Assembly: GCF_900115245.1 (NCBI RefSeq)
Contig: NZ_FOVT01000003.1
Coordinates: 371,154 to 435,153, forward strand
Reading direction: 5' to 3'
Source of the DNA: Mesorhizobium sp. NFR06
GTDB taxonomy: Bacteria > Pseudomonadota > Alphaproteobacteria > Rhizobiales > Rhizobiaceae
Length of the DNA: 64,000 nucleotides
The position numbers and the translations under genes are program-made. The notes below the pieces were generated by a model. That model did no database searches. It was not told the DNA's origin and saw nothing but the letters and a program-made list of their open reading frames with translations. Shown here piece after piece: positions 18,410 to 26,933 of the stretch. Each line of letters opens with the position of its first letter. The stretch's first letter is position 1.

Positions 18410-19402
18410 TCAGGCGATTCTCTGCTCGAACTGCGCGATGTCCGCGCTCTTGCGCAGACCCGTCGCAACGACGGACACACGGAACTTTCCAGCCAGCGCC
18501 TGGTCGAAGATGGCGCCGACGATGATGTCGGCATCGGCGTCGACTTCTTCGCGTATCCGTGTCGCGGCTTCATCGACCTCGAACAGCGTCATGTCCAGGC
18601 CGCCGCAGATCGACACCAGCAGCCCCCTGGCGCCCGACATCGATGCCTCGTCGAGCAGCGGATTGGCGATCGCCGCTTCGGCCGCGATCCTTGCGCGTCC
18701 CTCTCCGGAGGCCTCGCCGGTTCCCATCATCGCCCGGCCCATGTCCCGCATCACCGACTTCACGTCGGCGAAATCGAGATTGATCAGGCCTTCCTTGACG
18801 ATGAGATCCGTGATGCAGCCGACGCCGGCGTAGAGAACGCGGTCCGCCATGGCGAAGGCGTCGGCGAAAGTGGTCCTGGCGTCGGCAACCCTGAAGAGGT
18901 TCTGGTTCGGGATGACGATCACGGTGTCGGCGCTCTCGCGAAGGCGTTCTATGCCTTCCTCGGCGGCCTGGGTCCTGCGCTTGCCCTCGAAGACGAAAGG
19001 CTTGGTGACGACGGCCACCGTCAAGATGCCGGCGTCGCGCGCGGCCCGCGCGATCACGGGCGCGGCGCCGGTCCCCGTGCCGCCCCCCATGCCGGCGGTG
19101 ATGAAACACATATGCGTTCCCGCCAGATGGTCCATGATCTCGTCGATCGATTCCTCGGCGGCGGCGCTTCCGACCTGGGGCAAGGATCCGGCGCCCAGGC
19201 CCTCGGTCACATGCGCGCCCAACTGGATCAGCCGCGACGACTTCGACATCGTGAGCGCCTGGGCGTCAGTATTGGCGACGACGAATTCGACGCCCTGCAA
19301 GCCCTCGGCGATCATGTTGTTGACGGCGTTTCCGCCTGCGCCCCCGACCCCGACAACGGTGATCTTGGGCCTCATCTCCAGGATTTCCGGCTTGACGGTC
19401 AT
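18410..19402 (-). CDS. Short FtsZ paralogue (FtsZ2-like)
   Basis: Tubulin-like GTPase related to the cell-division protein FtsZ. The GTP-binding signature GGGTGTG (about residue 105) and the T7 loop [11 protein letters not shown] (about 208-218) that completes the neighbouring subunit's active site are both intact. The protein stops at 330 aa, directly after the C-terminal globular domain. The long linker and the conserved C-terminal peptide that binds FtsA and other partners are absent. A short second FtsZ is known from Sinorhizobium meliloti (FtsZ2), and this appears to be the same type. It lies in a catabolic region, not in the dcw division cluster, which argues that it is the accessory copy. 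Confidence 0.85.
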   Translation of the reverse strand: MTVKPEILEMRPKITVVGVGGAGGNAVNNMIAEGLQGVEFVVANTDAQALTMSKSSRLIQLGAHVTEGLGAGSLPQVGSAAAEESIDEIMDHLAGTHMCFITAGMGGGTGTGAAPVIARAARDAGILTVAVVTKPFVFEGKRRTQAAEEGIERLRESADTVIVIPNQNLFRVADARTTFADAFAMADRVLYAGVGCITDLIVKEGLINLDFADVKSVMRDMGRAMMGTGEASGEGRARIAAEAAIANPLLDEASMSGARGLLVSICGGLDMTLFEVDEAATRIREEVDADADIIVGAIFDQALAGKFRVSVVATGLRKSADIAQFEQRIA

Positions 19403-19559
19403 TTTTTCATCTTTCTACCGAAAGCACCGCGCTGCTCCACCGCGCGACCATGCGGAACCGGAGCAACGAGCACACGAATCAGGCGATCCCCACCAACCCT
19501 AGGGAATCAGAGCACGCGCCTCCCCGCAAGGTCCACTCGGACACCCATCGCGGATCTCG

Positions 19560-20600
19560 CTATTGCGTGACCGAGGTCGAGGTGCCCCAGGTGTCCGACA
19601 GCACATAGCCTTGCGGATAAGGGTCCGTCGGATCGAGATAGTAATTGTGCTCGCCGGTGATCCAGGCGCGGCCGGTGATCTCAGGAACGATCGCCTTGCG
19701 TCCGGCGATTTCGGTCTGTTCCACGATCCTGCCGGTGAAGCGGGAGCCGATGATGGATTCGTGGATCAGAACCTCGCCCACGCGCATCAGGCCGCGGGCT
19801 TGCAGCACGGCCATGCGCGCCGACGTGCCGGTTCCCGTCGGGCTGCGGTCGGAGCGTCCGGGCGAGACGATGCAGGTGTTGCGCGTGACGTTGCCCGGCC
19901 CCTCGAACGGCATGGCGAACTGCACGATCGACACCCCGCGCACATTGTCGAACTCCGGGTGGACGACATCGAGCTGCTTGCGCGCGGCGCGTCGAATCTT
20001 CTCACCGATCACCGCCAGGTCGCGCGCCTCGTCGGGAACGACCGAGAAGCCAAGCGCCTTGGCGTCGACGATCGCGTAGAACATGCCGCCATAGGCGATA
20101 TCGACCTTCAGCGCGCCGATCCCTTCCACCTCGATGTCGGCATCGAGGCGTTCGGCGAATGCAGGGGCATTGCGAAGTGTGATCGACAGGCATTTGCCGT
20201 CGCGGCATTCAGCGCGCACCTCGACGACACCGCCCGGCATGTCCAGTTTGAAGCGCGTCTCGGGCTCGTTCATCGGCACCATGCCGGTCTCGAGCAGCAC
20301 CGTGGCGACGCAGATCGTGTTGGAGCCGGACATCGGCGGGTATTCCGTCGGCTCCATGATGATGGCGCCCGCGACGCAGTCCTCGCGCGTCGACGGAACC
20401 AGGAGATTGACGTGCCGGGCAACGCTGCCGCGCGGCTCGCAGATCAGCATGCGCCTTATATGGTCGTGATCGCGTTCCATCGTGATCATCTTTTCCATCA
20501 TCGTGCGACCCGCCGGCGGCAGCACGCCGCCCACGATGACGTCGCCGACCTCGCCCTCGGCATGGCAACCGACGACGCGAATGCTGGTTCTCGTACGCAT
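19560..20600 (-). CDS. Proline racemase / hydroxyproline epimerase-dehydratase family protein
   Basis: A 346-aa member of the proline racemase superfamily, with the two-lobed fold and motifs GCHAEGEVGDVI (about 11-22), EYPPMSGSNT (first catalytic position) and GRSDRSPTGTGTSARM (second catalytic position). In proline racemase and 4-hydroxyproline epimerase both positions carry a thiol or Ser/Cys pair; trans-3-hydroxyproline dehydratases have Cys and Thr. Here they are Ser91 and Thr255, so no catalytic cysteine remains. The function is therefore more likely a dehydratase or an unassigned reaction than a racemase. It is divergent from a DapA-like aldolase gene, a pairing common in hydroxyproline or sugar-acid catabolism. 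Confidence 0.8.
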   Translation of the reverse strand: MRTRTSIRVVGCHAEGEVGDVIVGGVLPPAGRTMMEKMITMERDHDHIRRMLICEPRGSVARHVNLLVPSTREDCVAGAIIMEPTEYPPMSGSNTICVATVLLETGMVPMNEPETRFKLDMPGGVVEVRAECRDGKCLSITLRNAPAFAERLDADIEVEGIGALKVDIAYGGMFYAIVDAKALGFSVVPDEARDLAVIGEKIRRAARKQLDVVHPEFDNVRGVSIVQFAMPFEGPGNVTRNTCIVSPGRSDRSPTGTGTSARMAVLQARGLMRVGEVLIHESIIGSRFTGRIVEQTEIAGRKAIVPEITGRAWITGEHNYYLDPTDPYPQGYVLSDTWGTSTSVTQ

Positions 20601-20695
20601 TGTTTCTCCCTGTCGTCCGCGACTATCCGCTTGGCAATCGGTTCTTTGCGGGACAAACTGATCAATCTGCGCGCCAGCCTCAAGGAGAATCCGAA

Positions 20696-21655
20696 ATGAC
20701 CGCCAACGTTTTTTCCGGCTGCATGCCGGCGCTGATGACGCCTTGCACCAACGACCGCCTTCCCGATTTCGACGCGCTCGTGCGCAAGGGTCGCGAGTTG
20801 ATCGCGTCCGGCATGTCGGCTGTCGTCTATTGCGGCTCCATGGGCGACTGGCCGCTGCTGAGCGACGCGCAGCGCATGGAAGGCGTGGAGCGCCTGGTGA
20901 AGGCCGGCGTCCCGGTGATCGTGGGAACCGGCGCTGTCAACACCGCCAGCGCCGTCGCGCACGCCGCCCATGCCCAGAAGGTCGGCGCACGGGGTCTTAT
21001 GGTGATCCCGCGCGTTTTGTCGCGTGGACCGTCGGTCACCGCGCAACGCCATCACTTCAAGGCGATTCTGGCGGCCGCCCCCGATCTCCCGGCGGTCATC
21101 TACAACAGCCCTTATTATGGCTTTGCCACGCGCGCCGATCTCTTCTTCGCGCTGCGCTCCGAACATCCGAACCTGGTCGGTTTCAAGGAATTCGGCGGCC
21201 CGGCGGATTTGCGCTATGCGGCGGAAAACATCACCAGCCGCGATGATGAGGTTGCGCTGATGATCGGCGTCGACACCGCCGTCTTCCACGGCTTCGTCAA
21301 CTGCGGTGCCTCCGGCGCCATCACCGGCATCGGCAACGTGCTGCCCAAGGAAGTGCTGCATCTGGTGGGTCTCAGCCGGGCGGCCGCGAAGGGCGATGCC
21401 GAAGCGCGCCGGTTGGCGCAGGAGCTGGATGGCGCGCTCGCCGTGCTGTCCTCCTTCGACGAAGGCCCAGACCTGGTACTTTATTTCAAGCACATGATGG
21501 TGCTCAAGGGTAACCCCGAATACAGGCTGCACTTCAACGAGACGGATGCGCTGAGCGACAGTCAGCGCGGCTATGCCGAGCAGCAGCTCAAGCTCTTCGA
21601 CGCCTGGTATGCGCAGTGGTCAAGGCAGCCCGTGATGGCACGGTACGCGGCCTGA
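20696..21655 (+). CDS. Dihydrodipicolinate synthase family aldolase/dehydratase
   Basis: A 319-aa class I aldolase of the DapA/NAL family, which forms a Schiff base with a 2-oxo acid. The conserved Tyr is in AVIYNSPYYGF (about residues 133-143), and the Schiff-base Lys is in LVGFKEFGG (about 166). The first loop reads CGSMGDWPLLS instead of the DapA GTTGE, so lysine biosynthesis is unlikely. ATG 20696 follows AAGGAG. The gene diverges from the proline-racemase-family gene. A role in hydroxyproline or related catabolism is inferred from this pairing. Confidence 0.83.
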   Translation: MTANVFSGCMPALMTPCTNDRLPDFDALVRKGRELIASGMSAVVYCGSMGDWPLLSDAQRMEGVERLVKAGVPVIVGTGAVNTASAVAHAAHAQKVGARGLMVIPRVLSRGPSVTAQRHHFKAILAAAPDLPAVIYNSPYYGFATRADLFFALRSEHPNLVGFKEFGGPADLRYAAENITSRDDEVALMIGVDTAVFHGFVNCGASGAITGIGNVLPKEVLHLVGLSRAAAKGDAEARRLAQELDGALAVLSSFDEGPDLVLYFKHMMVLKGNPEYRLHFNETDALSDSQRGYAEQQLKLFDAWYAQWSRQPVMARYAA

Positions 21656-21671
21656 GCTCATTCGGCGCGAG

Positions 21672-21705
21672 ATCGCCAACCAAGTCGAAACCCGTCGTTG
21701 GCGAT
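21672..21705. terminator. Inverted repeat between convergent genes, probable bidirectional terminator
   Basis: Arms ATCGCCAAC (21672-21680) and GTTGGCGAT (21697-21705) are perfectly complementary over 9 bp with a 16-nt loop. It sits between the ends of the DapA-like gene (+) and S-formylglutathione hydrolase (-). There is no clear T-run. Confidence 0.45.
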
Positions 21706-21755
21706 TGGCGATGGTCTCCCCAGCTGATGACCGGGCTGGAGCGTCTGACGCCACG

Positions 21756-22589
21756 CTATGCCAGCCGCGCCGCATGCCACCTCAAATGGTCGTCCATGAA
21801 GGTGGAGATGAAATTGTAGGAATGGTCGTAGCCATCCTGCATACGCAGCGTGAGATCGATGCCTGCCTTCCTGCAGGCTTCTTCGAGCAGCCACGGACGC
21901 AGACCCTCCCGCAGGAACCCGTCGGCGGTGCCCTGGTCGACCAGCACCTCGCCAAAGCGATAGCCGTCCTCGATGAGCAGCGTGGCGTCGTAAGCGCGCC
22001 AGCTCTTATCGTCCCCTCCGAGATATTTCTCGAATGCCGGCCGCGACCAGCCCGCCGTGCTGGGCTGCACGATCGGCGCGAAAGCCGAGCAGCTCCGGAA
22101 GCGACTGGGGTTCTTCAGCGCGATCGTCAGCGCGCCATGTCCGCCCATCGAATGGCCGAAGATGGCCTGGCGTGACATGTCGACTGGGAAGTTAGCGGCG
22201 ATCAGCGACGGCAATTCCTCGGCGATGTAGGAGTACATGCGGTAGTTCTTCGCATAGGGCTGCTCGATCGCGTCGAGGTAAAAACCAGCACCGCAACCGA
22301 ACTGCCAATTGTCCTTTTCGTCCGGAACGTCGGTGCCGCGCGGGCTGGTGTCGGGGCACACGATGACGAGCCCCAGCTCGGACGCCAGGCGCCGGTACTC
22401 GCCCTTGTCCATGACGTTGGCATGCGTACAGCTGAGGCCCGACAGGTACCAGAGAACCGGGAGCGGCGCGTCCTTGGCCTGGGGCGGCACGAAGACGGCA
22501 AAGGTCATGTCGCAGGCGCAGGCCGCGGAGGCATGCGAATAGACGCCTTGGACGCCGCCATGCGATCTGGACGTGGAAACGACGTTCAT
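21756..22589 (-). CDS. fghA: S-formylglutathione hydrolase
   Basis: A 277-aa alpha/beta-hydrolase of the esterase D family, which splits S-formylglutathione to formate and glutathione in formaldehyde detoxification. The nucleophile elbow is GHSMGGHGA (Ser about residue 148). The family motif GLSCTHANVMDKG, catalytic Asp region and His (YDHSYNFISTF) are present. The length matches the family. The ATG at 22589 fits the conserved N-terminus and has GAGAAGG upstream. The glutathione-dependent formaldehyde dehydrogenase usually next to it is not in the window. Confidence 0.93.
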   Translation of the reverse strand: MNVVSTSRSHGGVQGVYSHASAACACDMTFAVFVPPQAKDAPLPVLWYLSGLSCTHANVMDKGEYRRLASELGLVIVCPDTSPRGTDVPDEKDNWQFGCGAGFYLDAIEQPYAKNYRMYSYIAEELPSLIAANFPVDMSRQAIFGHSMGGHGALTIALKNPSRFRSCSAFAPIVQPSTAGWSRPAFEKYLGGDDKSWRAYDATLLIEDGYRFGEVLVDQGTADGFLREGLRPWLLEEACRKAGIDLTLRMQDGYDHSYNFISTFMDDHLRWHAARLA

Positions 22590-22752
22590 TGCTCGTGCCT
22601 TCTCGTCAGGAATCTTGGACCGGATAGCCGCTCGCCCTGGCGCCTGCAACACCGTGCTTTACGAGGCGATACCGACGGCGTGATCGAGCTGGCCAACTCG
22701 GCCGCGCCGCCGGCCGGCGCCAGGCTTTGGTCGACGATCCTCGGCACGGTGC

Positions 22753-22850
22753 CATGTCGCCCAAAGATGTGCAGCGATTTTGGGAGAATGACACGCATCA
22801 AACAAAGACATAAAAAGCACGGCGCCTGAATCCGTCTCAGCGCGACGCGC
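22753..22850. repeat. Interspersed intergenic repeat, family B copy 1
   Basis: This ~98-bp block (CATGTCGCCCAAAG... to ...GCGACGCGC) recurs at 28384-28480 with the same order of elements: a CATGTCG/CGACATG-like inverted end, a TGCAGCG-TTTTGGGAGAA core, and a closing GCGCCTGAATCCG...GCGACGCGC hairpin. It contains no gene. It resembles the RIME-type intergenic mosaic elements described in rhizobia. Confidence 0.7.
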
Positions 22851-22880
22851 CTTGGTCCGCCGCAGCTCGGTTTTTTCGGA

Positions 22881-23072
22881 TTAGAGCCGCGTCACCTTAT
22901 CCAGGCCTAGCCTTATTCGCTGACCTTCCGCATAGGCTAACGCAAACGATTCAGTCTCGAACGATCTGGTGAGTTCCTGGCCATCCTCGACCACGCGGAC
23001 AAACCATTCCCCGCAGGCTTCGACCACTTCAATCGCAGGCTGGCGTGTGCCGCCGCTCTGAACGTTATCCAT
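22881..23072 (-). CDS. Small hypothetical protein
   Basis: A 63-aa protein of unknown function with no signal peptide. The middle is a compact beta-rich stretch (AIEVVEACGEWFVRVVEDG) followed by an amphipathic helix (SFALAYAEGQRIRLGL). A ribosome-binding site (GGAGAG) precedes the ATG at 23072. The pattern of hydrophobic and charged residues and the good initiation site suggest a real gene. Similar small proteins are common in rhizobial genomes, but I cannot assign a function. Confidence 0.6.
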   Translation of the reverse strand: MDNVQSGGTRQPAIEVVEACGEWFVRVVEDGQELTRSFETESFALAYAEGQRIRLGLDKVTRL

Positions 23073-23210
23073 CGCAGCTCTCCTCGGACGCAATGGTAAA
23101 CATCGAGATTTTAATAAGGCGCGGCCAGGAGGATTTTCAACAGCGAAATTGCAAGCGGAACGATCGCTTTGGTCAGACCATTTCTGCGCTGAAGAGCTGC
23201 AGGTTGAGCG

Positions 23211-23963
23211 TCATCTCCTTCGCCTGCTTTTTGGCGGCGCCTCCGGTTTGATTCTGATGCGCAACATCCCACCCTCGGGATGATCGATCTCGAATGCGTT
23301 GGTCTTGCGGACGAGATCGCTCAGCTTGCGGAAGCCGAAGGTGCGCGGGTCGAAGTCAGAGGCCAGATTGGCAAGCTGGGTGCCGACCGCACCCAGCGGG
23401 ACCCAACCGTCCTCGCTCTCCATCTGCGCGATGACCCTCCCGATGATGGGAACCGCCGCGGCCGGCGGCTGCAACGACTTCGCGCTCGGGGCAGCCTCGG
23501 GCTCGTTCGCCGGAGCAGATGGCAGCAGGTTCTCGGTGTAGACAAATCGCCGGCATGCCTGCCGGAAGCTCTCAGGTGTCTTCTGTTCCCCGAAGCCGAA
23601 GACATCGATGCCTTGCTCGCGGATACGGGCGGCCAGCCGGGTGAAATCGCTGTCCGAGGACACAAGGCAGAAGCCGTCGAAGCGGCCGCTGTGGAGAAGA
23701 TCCATGGCGTCGATGACGAGAGTGATATCCGAGGCGTTCTTGCCTGTCGTATAGGCGAACTGCTGTTGCGGTATGATCGCATGCCTTGAAAGCACATCGG
23801 CCCAGGCCTTCGAGCGTGAGCTGGAAAAATCGCCATAGATCCGACGGACGCTCGCCTCGCCGATCTTGGCGATCTCTTCGAACAGGCCGTCGGCGATCTT
23901 GGCCGAGGCGTTGTCGGCATCGATCAGGACGGCGAGACGCGGCGAGCGGAGTTCAGACGGCAT
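23211..23963 (-). CDS. NYN-domain protein with C-terminal LOTUS/OST-HTH domain
   Basis: A 250-aa predicted RNA-acting protein. The N-terminal NYN (PIN-like) domain has its acidic metal-binding residues in LIDADNAS, DITLVIDAMDLL and SSDSDFTRLA. A Pro/Ala linker follows (about 155-175), then a LOTUS/OST-HTH domain (IIGRVIAQMESEDGW... to ...LVRKTNAFEI), which binds RNA. This LabA-like architecture is widespread; members are thought to be RNases or RNA regulators. The start at 23963 is favoured because GAGGA lies 9 nt upstream; the ATG at 23972 abuts it. It ends in a basic tail (KSRRRR). Confidence 0.85.
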   Translation of the reverse strand: MPSELRSPRLAVLIDADNASAKIADGLFEEIAKIGEASVRRIYGDFSSSRSKAWADVLSRHAIIPQQQFAYTTGKNASDITLVIDAMDLLHSGRFDGFCLVSSDSDFTRLAARIREQGIDVFGFGEQKTPESFRQACRRFVYTENLLPSAPANEPEAAPSAKSLQPPAAAVPIIGRVIAQMESEDGWVPLGAVGTQLANLASDFDPRTFGFRKLSDLVRKTNAFEIDHPEGGMLRIRIKPEAPPKSRRRR

Positions 23964-23981
23964 CGCATGCATTCCTCAAGG

Positions 23982-24099
23982 CTAAAGCATGATGCCAAAA
24001 ACGGTGAAGCGGTTCTCGGGCGACATCATGCTCTATCTCTTTGATTTAGAGCCGGATCCAGATTTCGGGTCGACTCGACATGAAATCATGCGGCTCTGG
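23982..24099. repeat. RIME-like intergenic repeat, family A copy 1
   Basis: A 118-bp palindromic block directly upstream of the NYN gene. It begins CTAAAGCATGATGCC, has the core GGTGAAGCGGTT and the closing ATCATGCTCT, then a second hairpin AGAGCCGGATCC...ATGCGGCTCT. The reverse complement of 39724-39840 matches it along its whole length. No gene lies within it. Confidence 0.75.
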
Positions 24100-24299
24100 T
24101 CTTTGCTCGAAGGCGTCAATTTGTGCGCAGTCCGGCCGAGACAGCATCGGTATCAGTCCCGTCGCGTGTCCGTGTCGCGGACTGGTCGACGTCGAACTCT
24201 GTCATGTCGCCCGGCGGTAGGCGGTTGCACCTGTCGGGAACGCCCGGCCCGATCGCGGACCGACGGTTCATCGAAGTCGTCAAGCAAGCGGGAATTCGT
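24100..24299. other. Gap after RIME-like repeat
   Basis: Between the repeat and the end of the zinc-ribbon gene I see no coding region, RNA gene or clear terminator; the short open frames here overlap each other on both strands. Confidence 0.4.
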
Positions 24300-24482
24300 T
24301 TATGACGGCCCGGCATCGTTCACGGACCTGAAATTCTTGCTTTCGATATCGATGATGTCGCCGCAGTTCGAGCATTCCATCTGGGTGTGAGTACGAATCC
24401 AGCCAACGCGCGTCTTGGCCTGGTGACCGCACCGGGGGCATTCGACATCAATTTCGAAGTCGTCCGTCTCGCGCTTTGTCAT
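24300..24482 (-). CDS. Small zinc-ribbon protein
   Basis: A 60-aa protein whose centre is a two-knuckle zinc ribbon: CPRCGH and, 18 residues later, CSNCGD. Such ribbons bind zinc and often nucleic acid or a partner protein. The ATG at 24482 is used; a TTG 12 nt upstream is possible, and neither has a strong ribosome-binding site. It forms part of the series of small leftward genes. Confidence 0.7.
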   Translation of the reverse strand: MTKRETDDFEIDVECPRCGHQAKTRVGWIRTHTQMECSNCGDIIDIESKNFRSVNDAGPS

Positions 24483-24510
24483 TACAACCCACAAGCCATT
24501 CCACGCCGCC

Positions 24511-24666
24511 TCAGCTTTGGCCGGCAGCGGGCTCTGGCGCCTTTTCCTGTCCTATGGATGCGGATTTCTCCTTTGCCGCTTTCGCTGCAAGCTTGGCTTC
24601 TTTCTTGGCCGCCTTGGCCCTGTCTCGTTGGCTGCGCTCATGTCGATAGTTCGGCTTCATCGCCAT
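24511..24666 (-). CDS. Small highly basic Lys/Ala-rich protein
   Basis: A 51-aa protein starting MAMKPNYRHERSQRDR and continuing as an Ala/Lys-rich helix (AKAAKKEAKLAAKAAKEK), ending in a Pro/Ala tail. GGAGAA lies 5 nt before the ATG at 24666. Short proteins with the opening MKPNYRxER are common in Hyphomicrobiales, and some may bind nucleic acids; no function is established. It lies 28 nt upstream of the zinc-ribbon gene on the same strand, so they may form one transcript. Confidence 0.7.
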   Translation of the reverse strand: MAMKPNYRHERSQRDRAKAAKKEAKLAAKAAKEKSASIGQEKAPEPAAGQS

Positions 24667-24702
24667 TCGAGTTCTCCGGTTGCAAGATGGTACGCTTCGC
24701 TA

Positions 24703-24750
24703 GCGCAATTCCAGGAAAAGGGTGAAGTGGTTTTCGACCAGGAATCGCGC
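24703..24750. repeat. Short intergenic repeat, family C
   Basis: A 48-bp block with complementary ends (GCGCAATTCC / GGAATCGCGC) flanking AGGAAAAGGGTGAAGTGGTTTTC. The inner core (GTGAAGTGGTTTTC) matches the core of the two longer repeat families in this window (GTGAAGCGGTT and GTGTAGCGGTTTT), so the three probably share an origin. Confidence 0.5.
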
Positions 24751-24859
24751 CGATTCAAAGAGCTAAGGCGGATTGCCGTTTCCGCGAAGCGAGGGTTGAT
24801 GCATTGCATTCGTTCAGTTCGCACGGGTTCCATGCCTCTACAGTCCTGCGTCGCCGATC

Positions 24860-25111
24860 TCAGTAGATCTCGACCGTGCGATCGTAGCCGATCCCCGCAT
24901 CCTTGAGCGCGGCTAGGAATGCGGCGCTCGCGTCATCGACCGCATCGTCGTCGGCGCAGCGCTTCATCGCGTCGGTCCAAGCCAGGCTGTCGTTTCCAGG
25001 CCAATGGTCAAACAGGAAATCGGACGCCTGTTCCAAGGACTCGATGAGAGCGAAGCCCTTCGGGCCGGCAATGTAGACGACCACTGGGGCACGGAATTTC
25101 TTTGTAGCCAT
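24860..25111 (-). CDS. DUF982 family protein (copy 1)
   Basis: An 83-aa DUF982 protein. The family pattern is complete: beta strands (APVVVYIAGPKGF), a helix with the ASDFLFDHWPG motif, the AMKRC helix, and the end helix (ASAAFLAALKDAGIGY). DUF982 proteins are small, cytosolic and found almost only in rhizobia and relatives, often in several copies; their role is unknown. Two further members lie at 28909 and 30228. The start at 25111 was chosen to match the family length. Confidence 0.8.
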   Translation of the reverse strand: MATKKFRAPVVVYIAGPKGFALIESLEQASDFLFDHWPGNDSLAWTDAMKRCADDDAVDDASAAFLAALKDAGIGYDRTVEIY

Positions 25112-25277
25112 CGTCCACCCTACGCGCGATCGGATCGAAAGGCGAGCCCGGCTCCCCCGGCAATCCCCGACCGGCCGCGGCAGGCAATCCGGCCGTTCGA
25201 CGACCCGGCCAATTCGCGCGTGTTGGCGTTGGTTTCCCGTCGTCACCGCCAGCCGCCGCGCGCAGTTCCCAACTTGT

Positions 25278-26093
25278 TTAGTGCACGATTCCCGGCACCT
25301 CGTAGGTCCACACCCGGAACGCTTTCAGCACATGCGGACCGAAGGAGTTGATGAGCGGGATGTCAGCCGCGTCGCGGCCGCGGGCGATGACGATGCGGCC
25401 GATCCTCGGCGTGTTGTTGCGCGGGTCGAAGGTGTGCCATTCGCCCTCGAGGAAGACTTCGATCCAGGCACTGAAGTCCATTGGGTCGACCACCGGCACG
25501 CCGATGTCGCCGAGATGGCCATTGACGTAGCGGGCGGGGATGTTGAGGCAGCGGCACAGCGTCAGCGCCAGATGGGCGTAGTCACGGCAGACGCCGATGC
25601 GTTCGTGGTAGGCCTCGAAGGCAGTCCTGGTCGAGCGCGCCTGCATGTAATCGAACTGGATGTGGCCATGGACGAAGTCGCAGATCGCCTGTACGCGGCC
25701 CCAGCCCGGCGCGACGGCACCGAACAGGTCCCACGCGGTCTGACTGAGACGGTCTGTTTCGCAATAGCGGCTGCCCAAAAGGTAGACCAGGCATTCGTCC
25801 GGCAGATCTGGGACTGCGACCTCGCGAGCGCTCGGCACCTTCCTATCGGTCTTGCCGTCGTCTTCGATCGTAGCGTCGCCCCACATCATCAGATCGCCCG
25901 CCGGCGCGACCAACCGCCTGCAGCGATTGCCGAAGAGATCGCGATAGGTGGAGTTTGGAATGCCGGGCGCGGTGAAGAAGGTCTCCGGCGCCCTGATGCG
26001 GGTCGCGCGGTCGTCATGGATCGAAAGCAGGCAGACCAGTGCGGTCGGCTGCCCGCAGGTCAAGGTGATCTCGTAGCCGTAGCGGATCAGCAT
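25278..26093 (-). CDS. Transglutaminase-like cysteine protease family protein
   Basis: A 271-aa protein with an N-terminal beta domain (about 1-100) and a transglutaminase-like catalytic core. The catalytic Cys is in GVCRDYAHLALTLCR (about residue 169), the His in EWHTFD and the Asp in DPRNNTPRIGR, in the correct order. Bacterial members act as proteases or peptide cross-linkers; no signal peptide is visible, so it is probably cytoplasmic. The start at 26093, 11 nt after the DUF1488 stop codon, gives the family's usual N-terminus (MLIRYGYEITL). It ends a leftward set with DUF1488 and a 111-aa protein. Confidence 0.83.
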   Translation of the reverse strand: MLIRYGYEITLTCGQPTALVCLLSIHDDRATRIRAPETFFTAPGIPNSTYRDLFGNRCRRLVAPAGDLMMWGDATIEDDGKTDRKVPSAREVAVPDLPDECLVYLLGSRYCETDRLSQTAWDLFGAVAPGWGRVQAICDFVHGHIQFDYMQARSTRTAFEAYHERIGVCRDYAHLALTLCRCLNIPARYVNGHLGDIGVPVVDPMDFSAWIEVFLEGEWHTFDPRNNTPRIGRIVIARGRDAADIPLINSFGPHVLKAFRVWTYEVPGIVH

Positions 26094-26104
26094 GCCGGCG
26101 CGGC

Positions 26105-26377
26105 CTAGCGGAAATCGGCTGAGGTCAGCGTGTAGGAGTCGCGGCGGCCACGGGCGTAGGCCCTGCTGGCAACATCCTCGATGGAGGCGCGCAAAGCATC
26201 GAAGGCTGAAAGACATCGTGCCTCGGACACCGTGCCGGCCGAAGCCAGGCCGGATTTCGCCAGCGCCTCGGCCTCGACAAAGAAGCGAACCTTGAACATG
26301 CCATCATGGGCAATGAAGCAGACGGCATTGCGCGTCTCATCGAAGCTGCGCGTGGGGTTTGGAAATGCGAGCGTCAT
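26105..26377 (-). CDS. DUF1488 family protein
   Basis: A 90-aa DUF1488 protein with the family opening (MTLAFPNPTRSFDETRNAVCFIAHDG) and the VRFFVEAEAL strand, ending in helix SIEDVASRAYARGR. The family is found in many proteobacteria and has no known function. It overlaps the gene upstream by 4 nt (26374-26377) and precedes the transglutaminase-like gene, so all three are probably one operon. Confidence 0.82.
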   Translation of the reverse strand: MTLAFPNPTRSFDETRNAVCFIAHDGMFKVRFFVEAEALAKSGLASAGTVSEARCLSAFDALRASIEDVASRAYARGRRDSYTLTSADFR

Positions 26378-26709
26378 GGCCGATCCGCCGGCGTTTCGCT
26401 ATGTTCGCGCGCGAACGGCCGCGCGACGCTCCATTGCCGTTGGCGCTCGCTGTTTCGAAGGTTGAGGGCCAGCATGCGTTTCGTCGCCTCGGCGCGCGAG
26501 AGGCCGGCCATGATCGCGCCGTCGACATGCGCCGGAATGCCGCTGAAGACGTGATAGACGGTCCAGGACCGGTCGGCCTCCACGCGGCGGCCATATTGAT
26601 GACCCCGGAAGTCCTGATGGCCCGTGAAGTCGCAGGCCGGATCTGCCCAGATCCGAAGTACCTCGGCGTTGCGTGGGCTCTCGGTCGAATTACTGTCGCT
26701 GGCATTCAT
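26374..26709 (-). CDS. Hypothetical protein in DUF1488 operon
   Basis: A 111-aa protein I do not recognise. A polar N-terminus (MNASDSNSTESPRNAE) is followed by a Trp/Tyr/His-rich core (WTVYHVFSGIPAHVDG) and a helix (LSRAEATKRMLALNLRN). No signal or membrane segment. A good ribosome-binding site (AAGGAAAGG) stands before the ATG at 26709, and the stop overlaps the DUF1488 start by 4 nt. Translational coupling suggests linked function. Confidence 0.68.
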   Translation of the reverse strand: MNASDSNSTESPRNAEVLRIWADPACDFTGHQDFRGHQYGRRVEADRSWTVYHVFSGIPAHVDGAIMAGLSRAEATKRMLALNLRNSERQRQWSVARPFAREHSETPADRP

Positions 26710-26933
26710 GATATCGACCTTTCCTTGGTGCCTCCCTGCACGGCGATGGCGATCATGCCGGCGTAGGTCGTCGCACCCCTTTGGCGTCGGCGATCGCGAT
26801 GGCATCCGTCCATTGCGGAATGTAGGAGACCGGCGCTTTCTCGCGCCCGAAGAGTCCATGCGAGCGTCATGGCGGCGCGGATGCGATGCGATCACGATCT
26901 TCATCTGGTCCGCCGCGCCCCGGCATCGTGCCT

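Noticed and set aside
26710..26933. Minus-strand stretch reading GREKAPVSYIPQWTDAIAIADAKG then, in another frame, MIAIAVQGGTKERSIS
   Set aside because: Looks like a frameshifted small gene, but too short and without a recognisable family to call a pseudogene.
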